DNA of 64,000 bases, from NCBI GenBank assembly GCA_034660035.1, contig JAYEIJ010000079.1, forward strand, positions 1 to 64,000. Reading direction: 5' to 3'. A model generated the notes under the pieces. That model had not been told where the DNA came from and made no database searches. It saw only the letters and a program-made list of their open reading frames with translations. Position numbers and translations under genes: made by a program. The DNA comes from JAHEEL01 sp034660035. GTDB taxonomy: Bacteria; Actinomycetota; Acidimicrobiia; Spongiisociales; UBA5794. How positions within the stretch are numbered: the stretch's first letter is position 1; each line of letters begins with the position of its first letter. Below, piece after piece: positions 42,078-48,948 of this stretch.

Positions 42078-43812
42078 CGCCGTCGTGTACCGGAGACACA
42101 CCGAGTTGGTGAAGCGCCGACTCCGCGATCTCGGCGAAGATCGGCGCAGCCGACGTTCCGCCGAACTTCATGTCGTAGCGCCCATCTTCGATCTTCCCTC
42201 TCGGCGCATCGAGGACAACGACCACCACGATCTCTGGGTCGTCGATCGGAGCGATCCCGATGAACCAGGCGATCGTCTCCGTCTCGCTGTACCGCCCCGT
42301 CTCGACGATGAACTTGTCGGATGTCCCGGTCTTACCTCCGACCGGGAACTCGTCGATCTCGGCGCGAAAGCCGGTGCCGTCTTCAACGACCCGGCGCAAC
42401 ATCGCCCGCATCGTCCGCGCCGTTTCGGGAGAGATAACCTGATGGCGCCTTGGCTCGGTGACCGTTCGCTCGCCGTCCAACGCGATGATCTCCGAGACGA
42501 CGTGAGGTTCGACCCACTCCCCTTCGTTCGCCAGCGCTGCATAGACGGATGCCATCTGGAGCGGCGTTACTCCAACGCCGTAGCCGATCGCCGCCGACGT
42601 GCCCGCTGTGGCGGTCTTCCACTCGCTCACGTGCTGGAGTTGTCCTCCCGACTCACCGGCGAAGTCGATCGATGCAGGCCGACCGAGGCCGAACGCGTCG
42701 AGATACCGGTAGTGCGCCTCGTTCCCGAGCTGGCGTTGGATCTTGATGGTGCCCACGTTCGATGACTTCTCGACGATGTCTGAAACGGTCATGACGGCCG
42801 GGTTGTATCCGTGGTCGGTGTAGGTCTCTCCGCCGATAGCGATCTCGTGCGGGGTCTCGAAGGGCGTATCGGGGCGGACGACACCCTCTTCGAGGGCTGC
42901 CGCAACGGTTACGACCTTGAGGGTAGATCCCGGTTCGTATACGTCGGTGACCGCACGATTACGCAGAGTCGCCGGGTCGAGTGTCGTTCGATCGGATCCG
43001 TCGAACCCCGGGAGCGACACCATGGCGAGGATCTCACCGTTGGTGACGTTCATCACGATCGCGGAACCGCCGAGTGCTCCCGAGCGGTCGATCCCTGCCT
43101 GGAGCGCCGATTCGGCCGTGTACTGGATCTCGCGATCCAGCGTCAGCACGACGTCGGAACCGGCCACTGCGGGTTCGAGGAGGAATTCCGCCTGCGGGAT
43201 CGCACGGCCGGCTTGATCGCGTTCGACGATTCGCTTACCCGGGCGACCGCTGAGTTCGGTGTCCATCACCGCTTCGATTCCCTCGGTGCCGCTCCCATCG
43301 TCGAGCCGCGTGAGCCCGATCACCGGAGAAGCAAGGGAGCCGGCAGGATAGAGTCGCAGTGGTTCGTCACGAAAGGAGAAACCGACCAGATCGGCCGATG
43401 CGATCGCCTCTCTCGCCCGATCCACGGTATCGCCGGTGAGCCTGCGAGCGACGTACGTGAATCTCCCATCCGCCTTGAACCGCTGCACCAGCTCGACGTA
43501 GTCGGCACCGACGATCGGGGCGAGTATCGAGGCCGCCTCCTCCGGTGCCTCGATGAGGCTCGGATCCGCGACCAGGGCCTTGGCGTGAACCGTGATGGCG
43601 AGTTCGATACCGTCCCGGTCGTAGATGGTTCCCCGCTTCGCCTGGATCGTCTCGTGGCGGACGCGCTGATCGAATCCACGTTGCGCAAGGGTTGCGGCGT
43701 CGGCACCTTGGACCTGGAACAGGCGGTATCCGATACCCGCCCACGCGAGAACGAAGACAAGTCCGACCACGATCAGACGAAGGTCGACGAAGCGGAACGT
43801 CGTTCGTGCCAT
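42070..43812 (-). CDS. ftsI: FtsI, septal class B penicillin-binding protein
   Basis: This transpeptidase cross-links septal peptidoglycan with FtsW. The 580-aa protein has one N-terminal membrane helix (about 10-30), the PBP dimerisation region starting AKRGTIYDRDGIELA, and the transpeptidase domain with YEPGSTLKVVT (SxxK serine, about residue 295), EKSSNVGT (SxN, about 350) and GGKTGTSDK (KTG, about 498). There are no C-terminal PASTA domains. A 20-codon open frame with a strong ribosome site lies directly upstream and ends 1 nt before the ATG. Confidence 0.96.
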   Translation of the reverse strand: MARTTFRFVDLRLIVVGLVFVLAWAGIGYRLFQVQGADAATLAQRGFDQRVRHETIQAKRGTIYDRDGIELAITVHAKALVADPSLIEAPEEAASILAPIVGADYVELVQRFKADGRFTYVARRLTGDTVDRAREAIASADLVGFSFRDEPLRLYPAGSLASPVIGLTRLDDGSGTEGIEAVMDTELSGRPGKRIVERDQAGRAIPQAEFLLEPAVAGSDVVLTLDREIQYTAESALQAGIDRSGALGGSAIVMNVTNGEILAMVSLPGFDGSDRTTLDPATLRNRAVTDVYEPGSTLKVVTVAAALEEGVVRPDTPFETPHEIAIGGETYTDHGYNPAVMTVSDIVEKSSNVGTIKIQRQLGNEAHYRYLDAFGLGRPASIDFAGESGGQLQHVSEWKTATAGTSAAIGYGVGVTPLQMASVYAALANEGEWVEPHVVSEIIALDGERTVTEPRRHQVISPETARTMRAMLRRVVEDGTGFRAEIDEFPVGGKTGTSDKFIVETGRYSETETIAWFIGIAPIDDPEIVVVVVLDAPRGKIEDGRYDMKFGGTSAAPIFAEIAESALHQLGVSPVHDGDA

Positions 43813-43813
43813 C

Positions 43814-43876
43814 TCAGACCACCCTCAGCGTTTCTCGACGGTCAGTTGCGTGGCCGCCAGCGTTCGGCCTGCGCAT
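43814..43876 (-). CDS. possible 20-aa coupling peptide before ftsI
   Basis: Between ftsL and ftsI, GGAGG (43883-43887) stands 6 nt before an ATG that opens a 20-codon frame (MRRPNAGGHATDRRETLRVV). Its TGA ends 1 nt before the ftsI ATG. This fits a leader peptide that hands ribosomes on to ftsI. It could equally be a chance frame, with the ribosome site serving nothing or the distant ftsI start. No family is recognisable; the peptide is basic and polar. Confidence 0.35.
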   Translation of the reverse strand: MRRPNAGGHATDRRETLRVV

Positions 43877-43895
43877 CGTTCCCCTCCTTCGATCA

Positions 43896-44294
43896 TCACG
43901 GCTGCTCCACGAGCAGCGCTCTCATGTCCATCCATCGATCCTCGGGGCCGCCGACCGTGTTCGCCATGCCGGTGATCTCGATCGTTCGACGATCCTCCGG
44001 ATAGACGAGTCCGAGGGCGGCGGCCCTTTGTGTGATCAGTTCGGGCGCCTGGAGATGCGCGTAATCGGCGCGCAGATTCCAATGGCGTTCCTGTTCGGCG
44101 ACAACCTCTCGGTCAAGTCGCTGGAGTTCGAAGGCGGTGCGGTCAAGAGAGATCCGCGAGTAGATGACCGCGAAGAAGGCCAGGATGACCGCGATCGTGA
44201 ATATCAGGAGCGGTCGAACAACCGGACGGTGACGTGCACGTGACCGTGCACCGACACGACGGTTCGTTGACCGCGGAAGAACACCGGCCGTCAT
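43896..44294 (-). CDS. ftsL: FtsL-like divisome protein
   Basis: This 132-aa bitopic protein sits in the ftsL slot between rsmH and ftsI. It has a basic cytoplasmic N-terminus of ~28 residues, one membrane helix (about 29-47) and an extracytoplasmic coiled-coil (SLDRTAFELQRLDREVVAEQERHWNLRADYAHLQAPE) followed by the FtsL-type ending ITQRAAALGLVYPEDRRTIEI. FtsL sequences are poorly conserved, so the name rests on topology and position. Its ATG overlaps the rsmH stop. Confidence 0.85.
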   Translation of the reverse strand: MTAGVLPRSTNRRVGARSRARHRPVVRPLLIFTIAVILAFFAVIYSRISLDRTAFELQRLDREVVAEQERHWNLRADYAHLQAPELITQRAAALGLVYPEDRRTIEITGMANTVGGPEDRWMDMRALLVEQP

Positions 44295-45226
44295 GCCGGA
44301 ACCTTCTCAGCCACGCGCATGATCGCGCTCCTCGCACGGGGGTTCCGAGCGATCTCCTCGACCGAAGGCCGGAATCGTCCGAGATCTTCGAGTTCTTGGA
44401 TCTGATCACAGCCGCAGACCGGGAGTTCCGGTGGACACACGCAGCCGGTCGTACCCGCCGCGATCCTTCGCTTGACGATGCGATCCTCGAGCGAGTGGTA
44501 GGAGATCACGCAGATCCTCCCACCGGGTCTGAGAAGCTGGATGGCGGATTCGAGACCGGCCGAGAGCGCATCCAGTTCAGCGTTCGTGGCGATGCGGAGA
44601 GCTTGGAACGTCTTCCTGGCCGGATGTCCGGAACGGCGTGCCGCCGCGGGGACGGCGTTCGCGATAGCGGACGCGAGAGCGGTCGTGTCGCTGAGCGGCC
44701 GCGCTGCGATGATGGCGTCTGCGATACGCCCGGCGAAGCGCTCCTCTCCGAAGCGTCGGATGAGGTCACGTAGGTCGTCGCGGTCGTACTCGTTGACGAT
44801 GTCGCCGGCCGATTCCGACACATCCATGCCCATGCGCATATCGATCGGGCCGCTCCTGTGATAGGAGAATCCCCGTGACGCTGCGTCGACCTGATGCGAT
44901 GAGATACCCAGGTCCAGAAGAACCCCGTCAACGGTCCCAGAACCGTCAGGTGGTGAGCCCAACTCATCGTGCACGATCCGTTCGATATCTGTGAAGTTCC
45001 CGAGCACGACCCGCACCCGCGGATCGTCCGGGGTGTTGGCTATCGCATCCGGATCGCGGTCGATCCCGATGATCCGTATCTCTGGATACGCATCGAGGAG
45101 CCGCCGCGTGTGACCGCCGCCGCCGAACGTGCCGTCCACGACGAGGCCACTCGCTGCCGACGCGAGCATTCGAACGCACTCGGTCGCGAGGACGGGTTCG
45201 TGGTAACTGTCCATGGTCTGATCCAT
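44291..45226 (-). CDS. rsmH: 16S rRNA m4C1402 methyltransferase
   Basis: RsmH (MraW) methylates the N4 of C1402 in 16S rRNA with SAM. The 311-aa protein has SYHEPVLATECVRML near residue 6, the SAM site VVDGTFGGGGHTRRLL near 30, DGVLLDLGISSHQVD near 100, RGFSYHRSGPIDMRM, and a C-terminal ISYHSLEDRIVKRR. ATG at 45226 is chosen because GGGGGA lies 5-6 nt upstream; an internal ATG four codons later is weaker. The start codon and ribosome site lie in the 3' arm of a long hairpin (45226-45308). Confidence 0.96.
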   Translation of the reverse strand: MDQTMDSYHEPVLATECVRMLASAASGLVVDGTFGGGGHTRRLLDAYPEIRIIGIDRDPDAIANTPDDPRVRVVLGNFTDIERIVHDELGSPPDGSGTVDGVLLDLGISSHQVDAASRGFSYHRSGPIDMRMGMDVSESAGDIVNEYDRDDLRDLIRRFGEERFAGRIADAIIAARPLSDTTALASAIANAVPAAARRSGHPARKTFQALRIATNAELDALSAGLESAIQLLRPGGRICVISYHSLEDRIVKRRIAAGTTGCVCPPELPVCGCDQIQELEDLGRFRPSVEEIARNPRARSAIMRVAEKVPA

Positions 45227-45308
45227 GGTCAGTCCCCCGGAGCGCTGGCGCCAACATGGAAGCGGGCGGAGTAAGGGGCCTTCCAATTGGCATCCGGGGG
45301 ACTGACCA
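45226..45308 (-). promoter_or_regulatory. long hairpin leader of rsmH (mraW-motif-like)
   Basis: A perfect 16-bp inverted repeat (45293-45308 with 45226-45241) closes an inner hairpin made of GCCAA/TTGGC (45287-45291 with 45250-45254) and TGGAAG/CTTCCA (45280-45285 with 45257-45262), with a 17-nt C-rich loop. In the minus-strand transcript the 3' arm contains the rsmH ribosome site GGGGGA and ends on the A of the ATG, so the folded form should block translation. An actinobacterial RNA motif upstream of mraW is known (mraW RNA motif); whether this is a member needs a covariance-model search. Confidence 0.8.
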
Positions 45309-45370
45309 CAGGCCAGACCATCTCGTTGGTCCGAGCACGGGGTCGGCGACCGGGTGCTCGTATCGTTCGT

Positions 45371-45802
45371 TCATATCCCATCCTCAGAGAGCGCCTCAGC
45401 GATCTCGGCGTAGTACTCGTCGGCCTCTGCTGCTACCGATCTCCACGTGTCGGTCGCCCAGACCTCGATACGGTCTGCAACACCGACCACCGTGAGGTCC
45501 TTCTCCAACCCGGCGTAGCGGCGCAGTGATTCTGGAATCTGCACTCGGCCCTGCCGATCGAGTGCCTGATCCGACGCTGAGGCGAAGAAGGACCGCGAGA
45601 AGTTCCTGGCCCGCCGATCAGTACGTGGCAGTTTGAGGACCTTGCTCGATTCCTCTTCCCATCGATCCATCGGGAAGACATAGATGCAGTGCTCCTGGCC
45701 CTTGGTCATGACGCACCCATCGTCAAGCCCCATACGGAACTTGCTGGGCATCACGACCCGGCCCTTCTCGTCAAGCGAGTGACTGTATTCACCGAGAAAC
45801 AC
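45371..45802 (-). CDS. mraZ: MraZ, dcw-cluster transcription regulator
   Basis: MraZ is an AbrB-like ring-forming DNA-binding protein that represses the dcw promoter. The 143-aa protein has two SpoVT-AbrB repeats: VFLGEYSHSLDEKGRVVMPSKFR at the start and ASDQALDRQGRVQIPESLRRY near 85. GTG at 45802 is chosen because it gives the canonical N-terminus, with GGAGG 9 nt upstream. It is the first gene of the dcw unit; four MraZ boxes lie 35-70 bp upstream. The 62-nt mraZ-rsmH spacer, beyond the hairpin, shows nothing further. Confidence 0.95.
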   Translation of the reverse strand: MFLGEYSHSLDEKGRVVMPSKFRMGLDDGCVMTKGQEHCIYVFPMDRWEEESSKVLKLPRTDRRARNFSRSFFASASDQALDRQGRVQIPESLRRYAGLEKDLTVVGVADRIEVWATDTWRSVAAEADEYYAEIAEALSEDGI

Positions 45803-45836
45803 GCTTCCGCGCCTCCGTTGCGCTGCGATCATCATC

Positions 45837-45879
45837 TTCCACGAGGCCCCACTATGGCCCACTCTGTTCCACTTGTCAA
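45837..45879 (-). promoter_or_regulatory. dcw promoter with four MraZ boxes
   Basis: On the minus strand TTGACA (45874-45879) and CATAGT (45851-45856) are separated by exactly 17 bp, a near-consensus housekeeping promoter. Four GTGGRN boxes, each starting GTGG (GTGGAA 45867-45872, GTGGGC 45857-45862, GTGGGG 45847-45852, GTGGAA 45837-45842), recur at exactly 10-bp intervals across it, two of them inside the spacer between -35 and -10. This is the known layout of MraZ operators, so MraZ should repress its own cluster. Confidence 0.88.
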
Positions 45880-45929
45880 CTCATTCGCCCCCGAACGTGC
45901 CCCCGTTCCCCCGCCGGCAGTCGGCGAGG

Positions 45930-45935
45930 TAGCCT
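45930..45935 (+). promoter_or_regulatory. -10 element of the Rossmann protein gene
   Basis: TAGCCT, 7 nt before the ATG at 45943; no Shine-Dalgarno sequence. Confidence 0.4.
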
Positions 45936-45942
45936 GTGGCCC

Positions 45943-46716
45943 ATGAAGCAACCCATCACCCTCATCGGCGTCGGAGAGATGGGAGCGGTGTTCTCACATG
46001 CCCTCCTCCGCTCCGGACATCCCGTGATCCCGGTACTGCGCGCAACACCCATGGCAGAGGCGGCCCGGGTCGAGCCCGAACCGGCGCTCGCCCTCGTGAC
46101 CGTCGGCGAAGACGATCTTCATGCGTCCCTCGATCAGATACCCGACGGATGGCGATCCCGGGTGGGGTTGATCCAGAACGAACTCCTCCCCCGCGACTGG
46201 GAGCGCCACGCCATCGTGTCGCCGACCGTTGCCGTCGTGTGGTTCGAGAAGAAGCCCGGACGGGCAACCAAGGTCATCATCCCGACACCGATAGCGGGGC
46301 CGGAAGCCGGCCCTCTCGTCGAGGCGTTGACAGCGATCGGGATCCCGGCCGAACGGATCCCGGACGACGCCCTGATCGATGCCCTGGTCGCGAAGAACCT
46401 CTACATCCTCACAGCGAACATCGTCGGTTTGAGAACAGGAGGATCAGTCTCCGATCTGTGGAGCGACCACCGACCGCTTGCCGATGCCGTCGTCTCAGAG
46501 ATCCTCGAGATCCAGGAGTGGCTCGTCGGTGCGGCCGTCGATCACGCCAGCGCGATCAGCGGAATGGTCCGGGCTATCGAGGGCGACCCCGACCACGGCG
46601 CGACCGGTCGCAGCGCCCCGCGCCGTCTCGAGCGAGCGATCGGTCACGCCCGCTCGGCCGGTATCGAGGCCCCGACCCTGTTCTCAATCGGGCGCGAGGC
46701 CGGGCTATCCGTATAG
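45943..46716 (+). CDS. NAD(P)-binding Rossmann protein, unknown substrate
   Basis: The 257-aa protein starts with a dinucleotide-binding loop LIGVGEMGAVFSHALLRSG (GxGxMG) as in ketopantoate reductases and 6-phosphogluconate/hydroxyisobutyrate-type dehydrogenases. The middle (IVSPTVAVVWFEKKPGR, VIIPTPIAGPEAGPLVEAL) resembles the ketopantoate reductase core, and the second half is helical with VAKNLYILTANIVGLR near 150. I cannot assign a reaction. It is divergent from mraZ and probably leaderless. Confidence 0.75.
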   Translation: MKQPITLIGVGEMGAVFSHALLRSGHPVIPVLRATPMAEAARVEPEPALALVTVGEDDLHASLDQIPDGWRSRVGLIQNELLPRDWERHAIVSPTVAVVWFEKKPGRATKVIIPTPIAGPEAGPLVEALTAIGIPAERIPDDALIDALVAKNLYILTANIVGLRTGGSVSDLWSDHRPLADAVVSEILEIQEWLVGAAVDHASAISGMVRAIEGDPDHGATGRSAPRRLERAIGHARSAGIEAPTLFSIGREAGLSV

Positions 46717-46717
46717 T
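46712..46717 (+). promoter_or_regulatory. -10 element upstream of the universal stress protein gene
   Basis: TATAGT overlaps the TAG stop of the preceding gene and lies 28 nt before the GTG start at 46746. No clear -35. Confidence 0.45.
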
Positions 46718-46745
46718 CTGAGACGCGACACTCCGAGGAGGAACC

Positions 46746-47270
46746 GTGCACGTACTCATCGCCACCGATGGAAAGATCGATGTCGAGACCGCTTCGAGCT
46801 TCGCCGCCGGGCTTGCCGGTCCCAGCGGTCGAGTGACCGTGCTCACCGTCGTCGAGGTGCCTCGTGCATTCCTCCATGACATGCGAGGTCAGTGGGGCGC
46901 CATGGACGGCGTCGGCGTGATCGTCGATGACGAGTTCGTTGCAACGCCGGCCGTTCCTCAGGAAGCCCCTAGAGGTTGGCCCGGCGATGATGCCGTGATC
47001 GAGCACTACCTGGCCGACAAACTCGACCAGCACACGACACCGATCATCGCGGCCCTTCGAGAAGAGGGAGTCGAGGCGGAAGGCAGTGTCGTTGAGAGCG
47101 AGAACGTGACGAACACGATCCTCGACCAGTTGGAGACGCTCGGTGCCGAAGTCGTCGTGATCGGTTCCCACGGTCAGGGCCTGTTCCAAGGGCTGCTCGG
47201 TTCGACGGGCACCAAGCTCGTTCGCCGGTGCCCCAAGCCCGTGCTCCTCATCCGGTCGGCTACGACCTGA
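46746..47270 (+). CDS. universal stress protein family
   Basis: This 174-aa single UspA domain begins MHVLIATDGKIDVETASSFAAGLA and ends with the ATP-binding type loop VVIGSHGQGLFQGLLGSTGTKLVRRCPKPVLLI (GxxG-x9-G-S/T). It is longer than usual because of a ~25-residue insert around residues 45-70. GAGGAGG lies 4 nt before the GTG. Members respond to starvation or redox stress; the precise role is unknown. Its last 11 bases overlap the convergent HNH gene. Confidence 0.9.
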   Translation: MHVLIATDGKIDVETASSFAAGLAGPSGRVTVLTVVEVPRAFLHDMRGQWGAMDGVGVIVDDEFVATPAVPQEAPRGWPGDDAVIEHYLADKLDQHTTPIIAALREEGVEAEGSVVESENVTNTILDQLETLGAEVVVIGSHGQGLFQGLLGSTGTKLVRRCPKPVLLIRSATT

Positions 47271-47754
47271 CGTAGGGCGCCCAGTCCGGATCGACCGAAC
47301 CGCCGATCGCGGCCGCCACCCACGTGTCCGTTCGGGGCTGTCGCGGAACCGATGCGAGCCGGAGTCCGGCCTGGGCGGGCGTGCGGCCGCCCTTCTTGGT
47401 GTTGCATCGCCGGCATGCGGCGACAACGTTCGACCAGGAGTGTTCGCCGCCCTGCGACCGGGGCACGACATGATCGAGATTCTCGGCCTGACGCCCGCAG
47501 TACTGGCATCGGTGCTCATCACGCTGGAAGACCGTTCTGCGGTTCACCGGGATCCTTCGCTGATAGGGAACCCGCACGTACCGTTTCAGACGAACGACCG
47601 ACGGCGACGGCATCGAGAACGCCTCGGACCGCCAGAGCGCACCGTTCGTGACGAGCACATCGGCCCGATCTCGGAGCACGAGCACCAAGGCGCGTCGCAC
47701 GGGAACCACCGACAGCGGTTCGAGGCTCGCGTTCAGGACGAGGGATCGTGCCAC
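47260..47754 (-). CDS. HNH endonuclease
   Basis: This 164-aa protein of the actinobacterial stand-alone HNH family begins LVLNASLEPLSVVPVRRALVLVLRDRA, a conserved N-terminal block, followed by the nuclease core FQRDEHRCQYCGRQAENLDHVVPRSQGGEHSWSNVVAACRRCNTKKGGRTP with two CxxC knuckles and the HNH catalytic residues (near 95-140). Its cellular role is unknown. GTG at 47754 has TACGCT 6 nt upstream and no Shine-Dalgarno sequence, so it is probably leaderless. Confidence 0.9.
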   Translation of the reverse strand: MARSLVLNASLEPLSVVPVRRALVLVLRDRADVLVTNGALWRSEAFSMPSPSVVRLKRYVRVPYQRRIPVNRRTVFQRDEHRCQYCGRQAENLDHVVPRSQGGEHSWSNVVAACRRCNTKKGGRTPAQAGLRLASVPRQPRTDTWVAAAIGGSVDPDWAPYVRS

Positions 47755-47760
47755 GGAGAG

Positions 47761-47766
47761 AGCGTA
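47761..47766 (-). promoter_or_regulatory. -10 element of the HNH gene (leaderless)
   Basis: TACGCT on the minus strand, 6 nt before the GTG at 47754. Confidence 0.5.
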
Positions 47767-47817
47767 CCAGCAGCAAGGGTCGTGCACACCGAACGCGAAA
47801 CCACTTAGCGAGAGCAG

Positions 47818-47846
47818 TTGACCACTCAGCGTATCCCTGCCATACT
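47818..47846 (+). promoter_or_regulatory. promoter of the resolvase-like gene
   Basis: TTGACC (47818-47823) and CATACT (47841-47846) with an exact 17-bp spacer; the start site would be near 47853, about 30 nt before the GTG. Confidence 0.6.
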
Positions 47847-47882
47847 CCATCGGACAGCAGCATCGAGAGCGTTGGAGAGAAT

Positions 47883-48308
47883 GTGCGCGTCGTCGGGTAC
47901 GTACGGGAGGCACCGAGCCTGACCGACGGTGAGACAGCGTTCGCTCAGAGCGAGCGAATACGACGATGGTCTGCCGATTCCGGCCACCACCTCGTCGCGA
48001 CGTGTCGGGACGTCAGAGATCCGGCTCAGTTCCAGGGACGGGACGGGTTCCGAGCGCTCCTCGCAATCGCACGATCCGGGGTCGCCGATGCGCTCGTCAT
48101 CTCCGAACTCTCGATCCTCTCTCCGGATGAGGTCACCCGGGAGATCATGATCGGCTACCTGCAGGGACTCGGGTTAGACATCATCTCGACCACCCAACCC
48201 GATCGTGACGGGTTGTCAGAGACTTCCGAAGACCGCGCTCGATTCGTGCGGGACGTCGTCGCGAAAGTGGATGAGTTCCGCAGGGAGTTCCCCGAAACGG
48301 CCGGCTGA
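47883..48308 (+). CDS. serine-recombinase-like domain protein without catalytic serine
   Basis: This 141-aa protein has the shape of a serine recombinase catalytic domain: VRVVGYVREA, then QSERIRRWSADSGHHLVATCRDV, GRDGFRALLAIARSGVADALVISELSILSP, and GLDIISTT. In active enzymes the start reads YxRVS with the nucleophilic serine; here it is YVREA, so the nucleophile is gone. There is no DNA-binding C-terminal domain. It looks like a domesticated or regulatory relative, not an active recombinase. GGAGAG precedes the GTG at 47883, and a good promoter lies upstream. Confidence 0.75.
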   Translation: MRVVGYVREAPSLTDGETAFAQSERIRRWSADSGHHLVATCRDVRDPAQFQGRDGFRALLAIARSGVADALVISELSILSPDEVTREIMIGYLQGLGLDIISTTQPDRDGLSETSEDRARFVRDVVAKVDEFRREFPETAG

Positions 48309-48359
48309 TCCTACGATCGCCTCAGCCGCTCCTTGTCTGCCCCGGGCGAACCGCTTCCT

Positions 48360-48519
48360 GGCTCTTCGGATGTGAGCGGGGTGTGGCGAAGATGAAGCCG
48401 GTAGTGAGACGGGTGAAGCCTCGGAACGTCGTAGGTACGTATTGCGTAGTCACGCGTAGAACGTACTACTGCCCGTAGTCTCCCCGGTTCGAGCCGACCC
48501 CGCTCATTCCCGACGTGTC
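48360..48519 (+). repeat. ~155-bp dispersed repeat, copy B
   Basis: Second copy of the element at 10105-10257. Here the ends are a perfect 10-bp inverted repeat, TGAGCGGGGT (48373-48382) with ACCCCGCTCA (48497-48506). The centre forms nested stems GTACGT/ACGTAC and GCGT/ACGC, different in sequence from copy A but in the same place. CGGT-TCGA-GCCG (48485-48496) replaces CGGT-TCTA-ACCG. The right end runs through the stop codon of the minus-strand gene at 48504. The 50 bases before it (48309-48359) show nothing recognisable. Confidence 0.85.
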
Positions 48520-48746
48520 CGCTTCCTCCACTCGAGATACGCCACGATGTCCTCTGCGGCAGGGTCGACGTCGTCACTCCCGTAGGCGGTCGCGGTGCGC
48601 CATGCGATGACTTCCCCGTCCGGAACAGGGAGATAGGGACGTCGGTGCCACCATCCGGGACGAGCGAACGCGAACGCCGCGCCGACAGCAGTACCCCAAA
48701 GTGTCGGTCGCCTGAGAACAGCAAGTGCGACGGAACGCGAGATCAT
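48504..48746 (-). CDS. small conserved-looking protein, unknown function
   Basis: An 80-aa protein: a hydrophobic/aromatic N-terminal part (VALAVLRRPTLWGTAVGAAFAFARPGWWHRRP) that may be one membrane segment, then a polar tail with DVDPAAEDIVAYLEWRKRTRRE. GGGAG 5 nt before the ATG at 48746 fixes the start; longer in-frame versions run through a repeat array. I cannot name the family. Its stop codon lies inside dispersed repeat copy B. Confidence 0.7.
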   Translation of the reverse strand: MISRSVALAVLRRPTLWGTAVGAAFAFARPGWWHRRPYLPVPDGEVIAWRTATAYGSDDVDPAAEDIVAYLEWRKRTRRE

Positions 48747-48780
48747 TCGTCTCCCAACGGTAGTCGGCAGACACCGAGCC

Positions 48781-48883
48781 ACCAGCTTCCAGCTTCCAGC
48801 CGCCAGCAAGAACAGGTTCAACAGCCCGAGATCTCGCAATTTGCATCTCTGCCTGGTGGCTGGAAGCTCGTAGCTGGTAGCTT
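48781..48883 (+). repeat. CCAGC heptamers and inverted GCTGG heptamers
   Basis: ACCAGCT, TCCAGCT, TCCAGCC, GCCAGCA (48781-48808) are four heptamers with CCAGC at the same position. After a ~45-bp unique spacer, GCT recurs every 7 bp at 48859, 48866, 48873 and 48880 in the complementary sense. The two arms can pair over most of their length. The array occupies the spacer between the divergent gene at 48746 and the MoxR gene. Confidence 0.92.
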
Positions 48884-48911
48884 CTTCGTCCCCCAAACCC
48901 TTCACACCCTC

Positions 48912-48917
48912 TATTCT
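48912..48917 (+). promoter_or_regulatory. -10 element upstream of the MoxR gene
   Basis: TATTCT, 31 nt before the GTG at 48949. No convincing -35; the region 17 bp upstream follows directly on the repeat. Confidence 0.35.
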
Positions 48918-48948
48918 CGGTCATGCGAGAAACACAGGAGGCTGACGC

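Noticed and set aside
48481..48510. tRNA-like 3' end (GGTTCGAGCC followed by a C-rich stretch) in repeat copy B
   Set aside because: The flanking bases do not form a 5-bp T-stem with a 7-nt loop, no acceptor stem or anticodon arm is present upstream, and copy A lacks the TTCGA.
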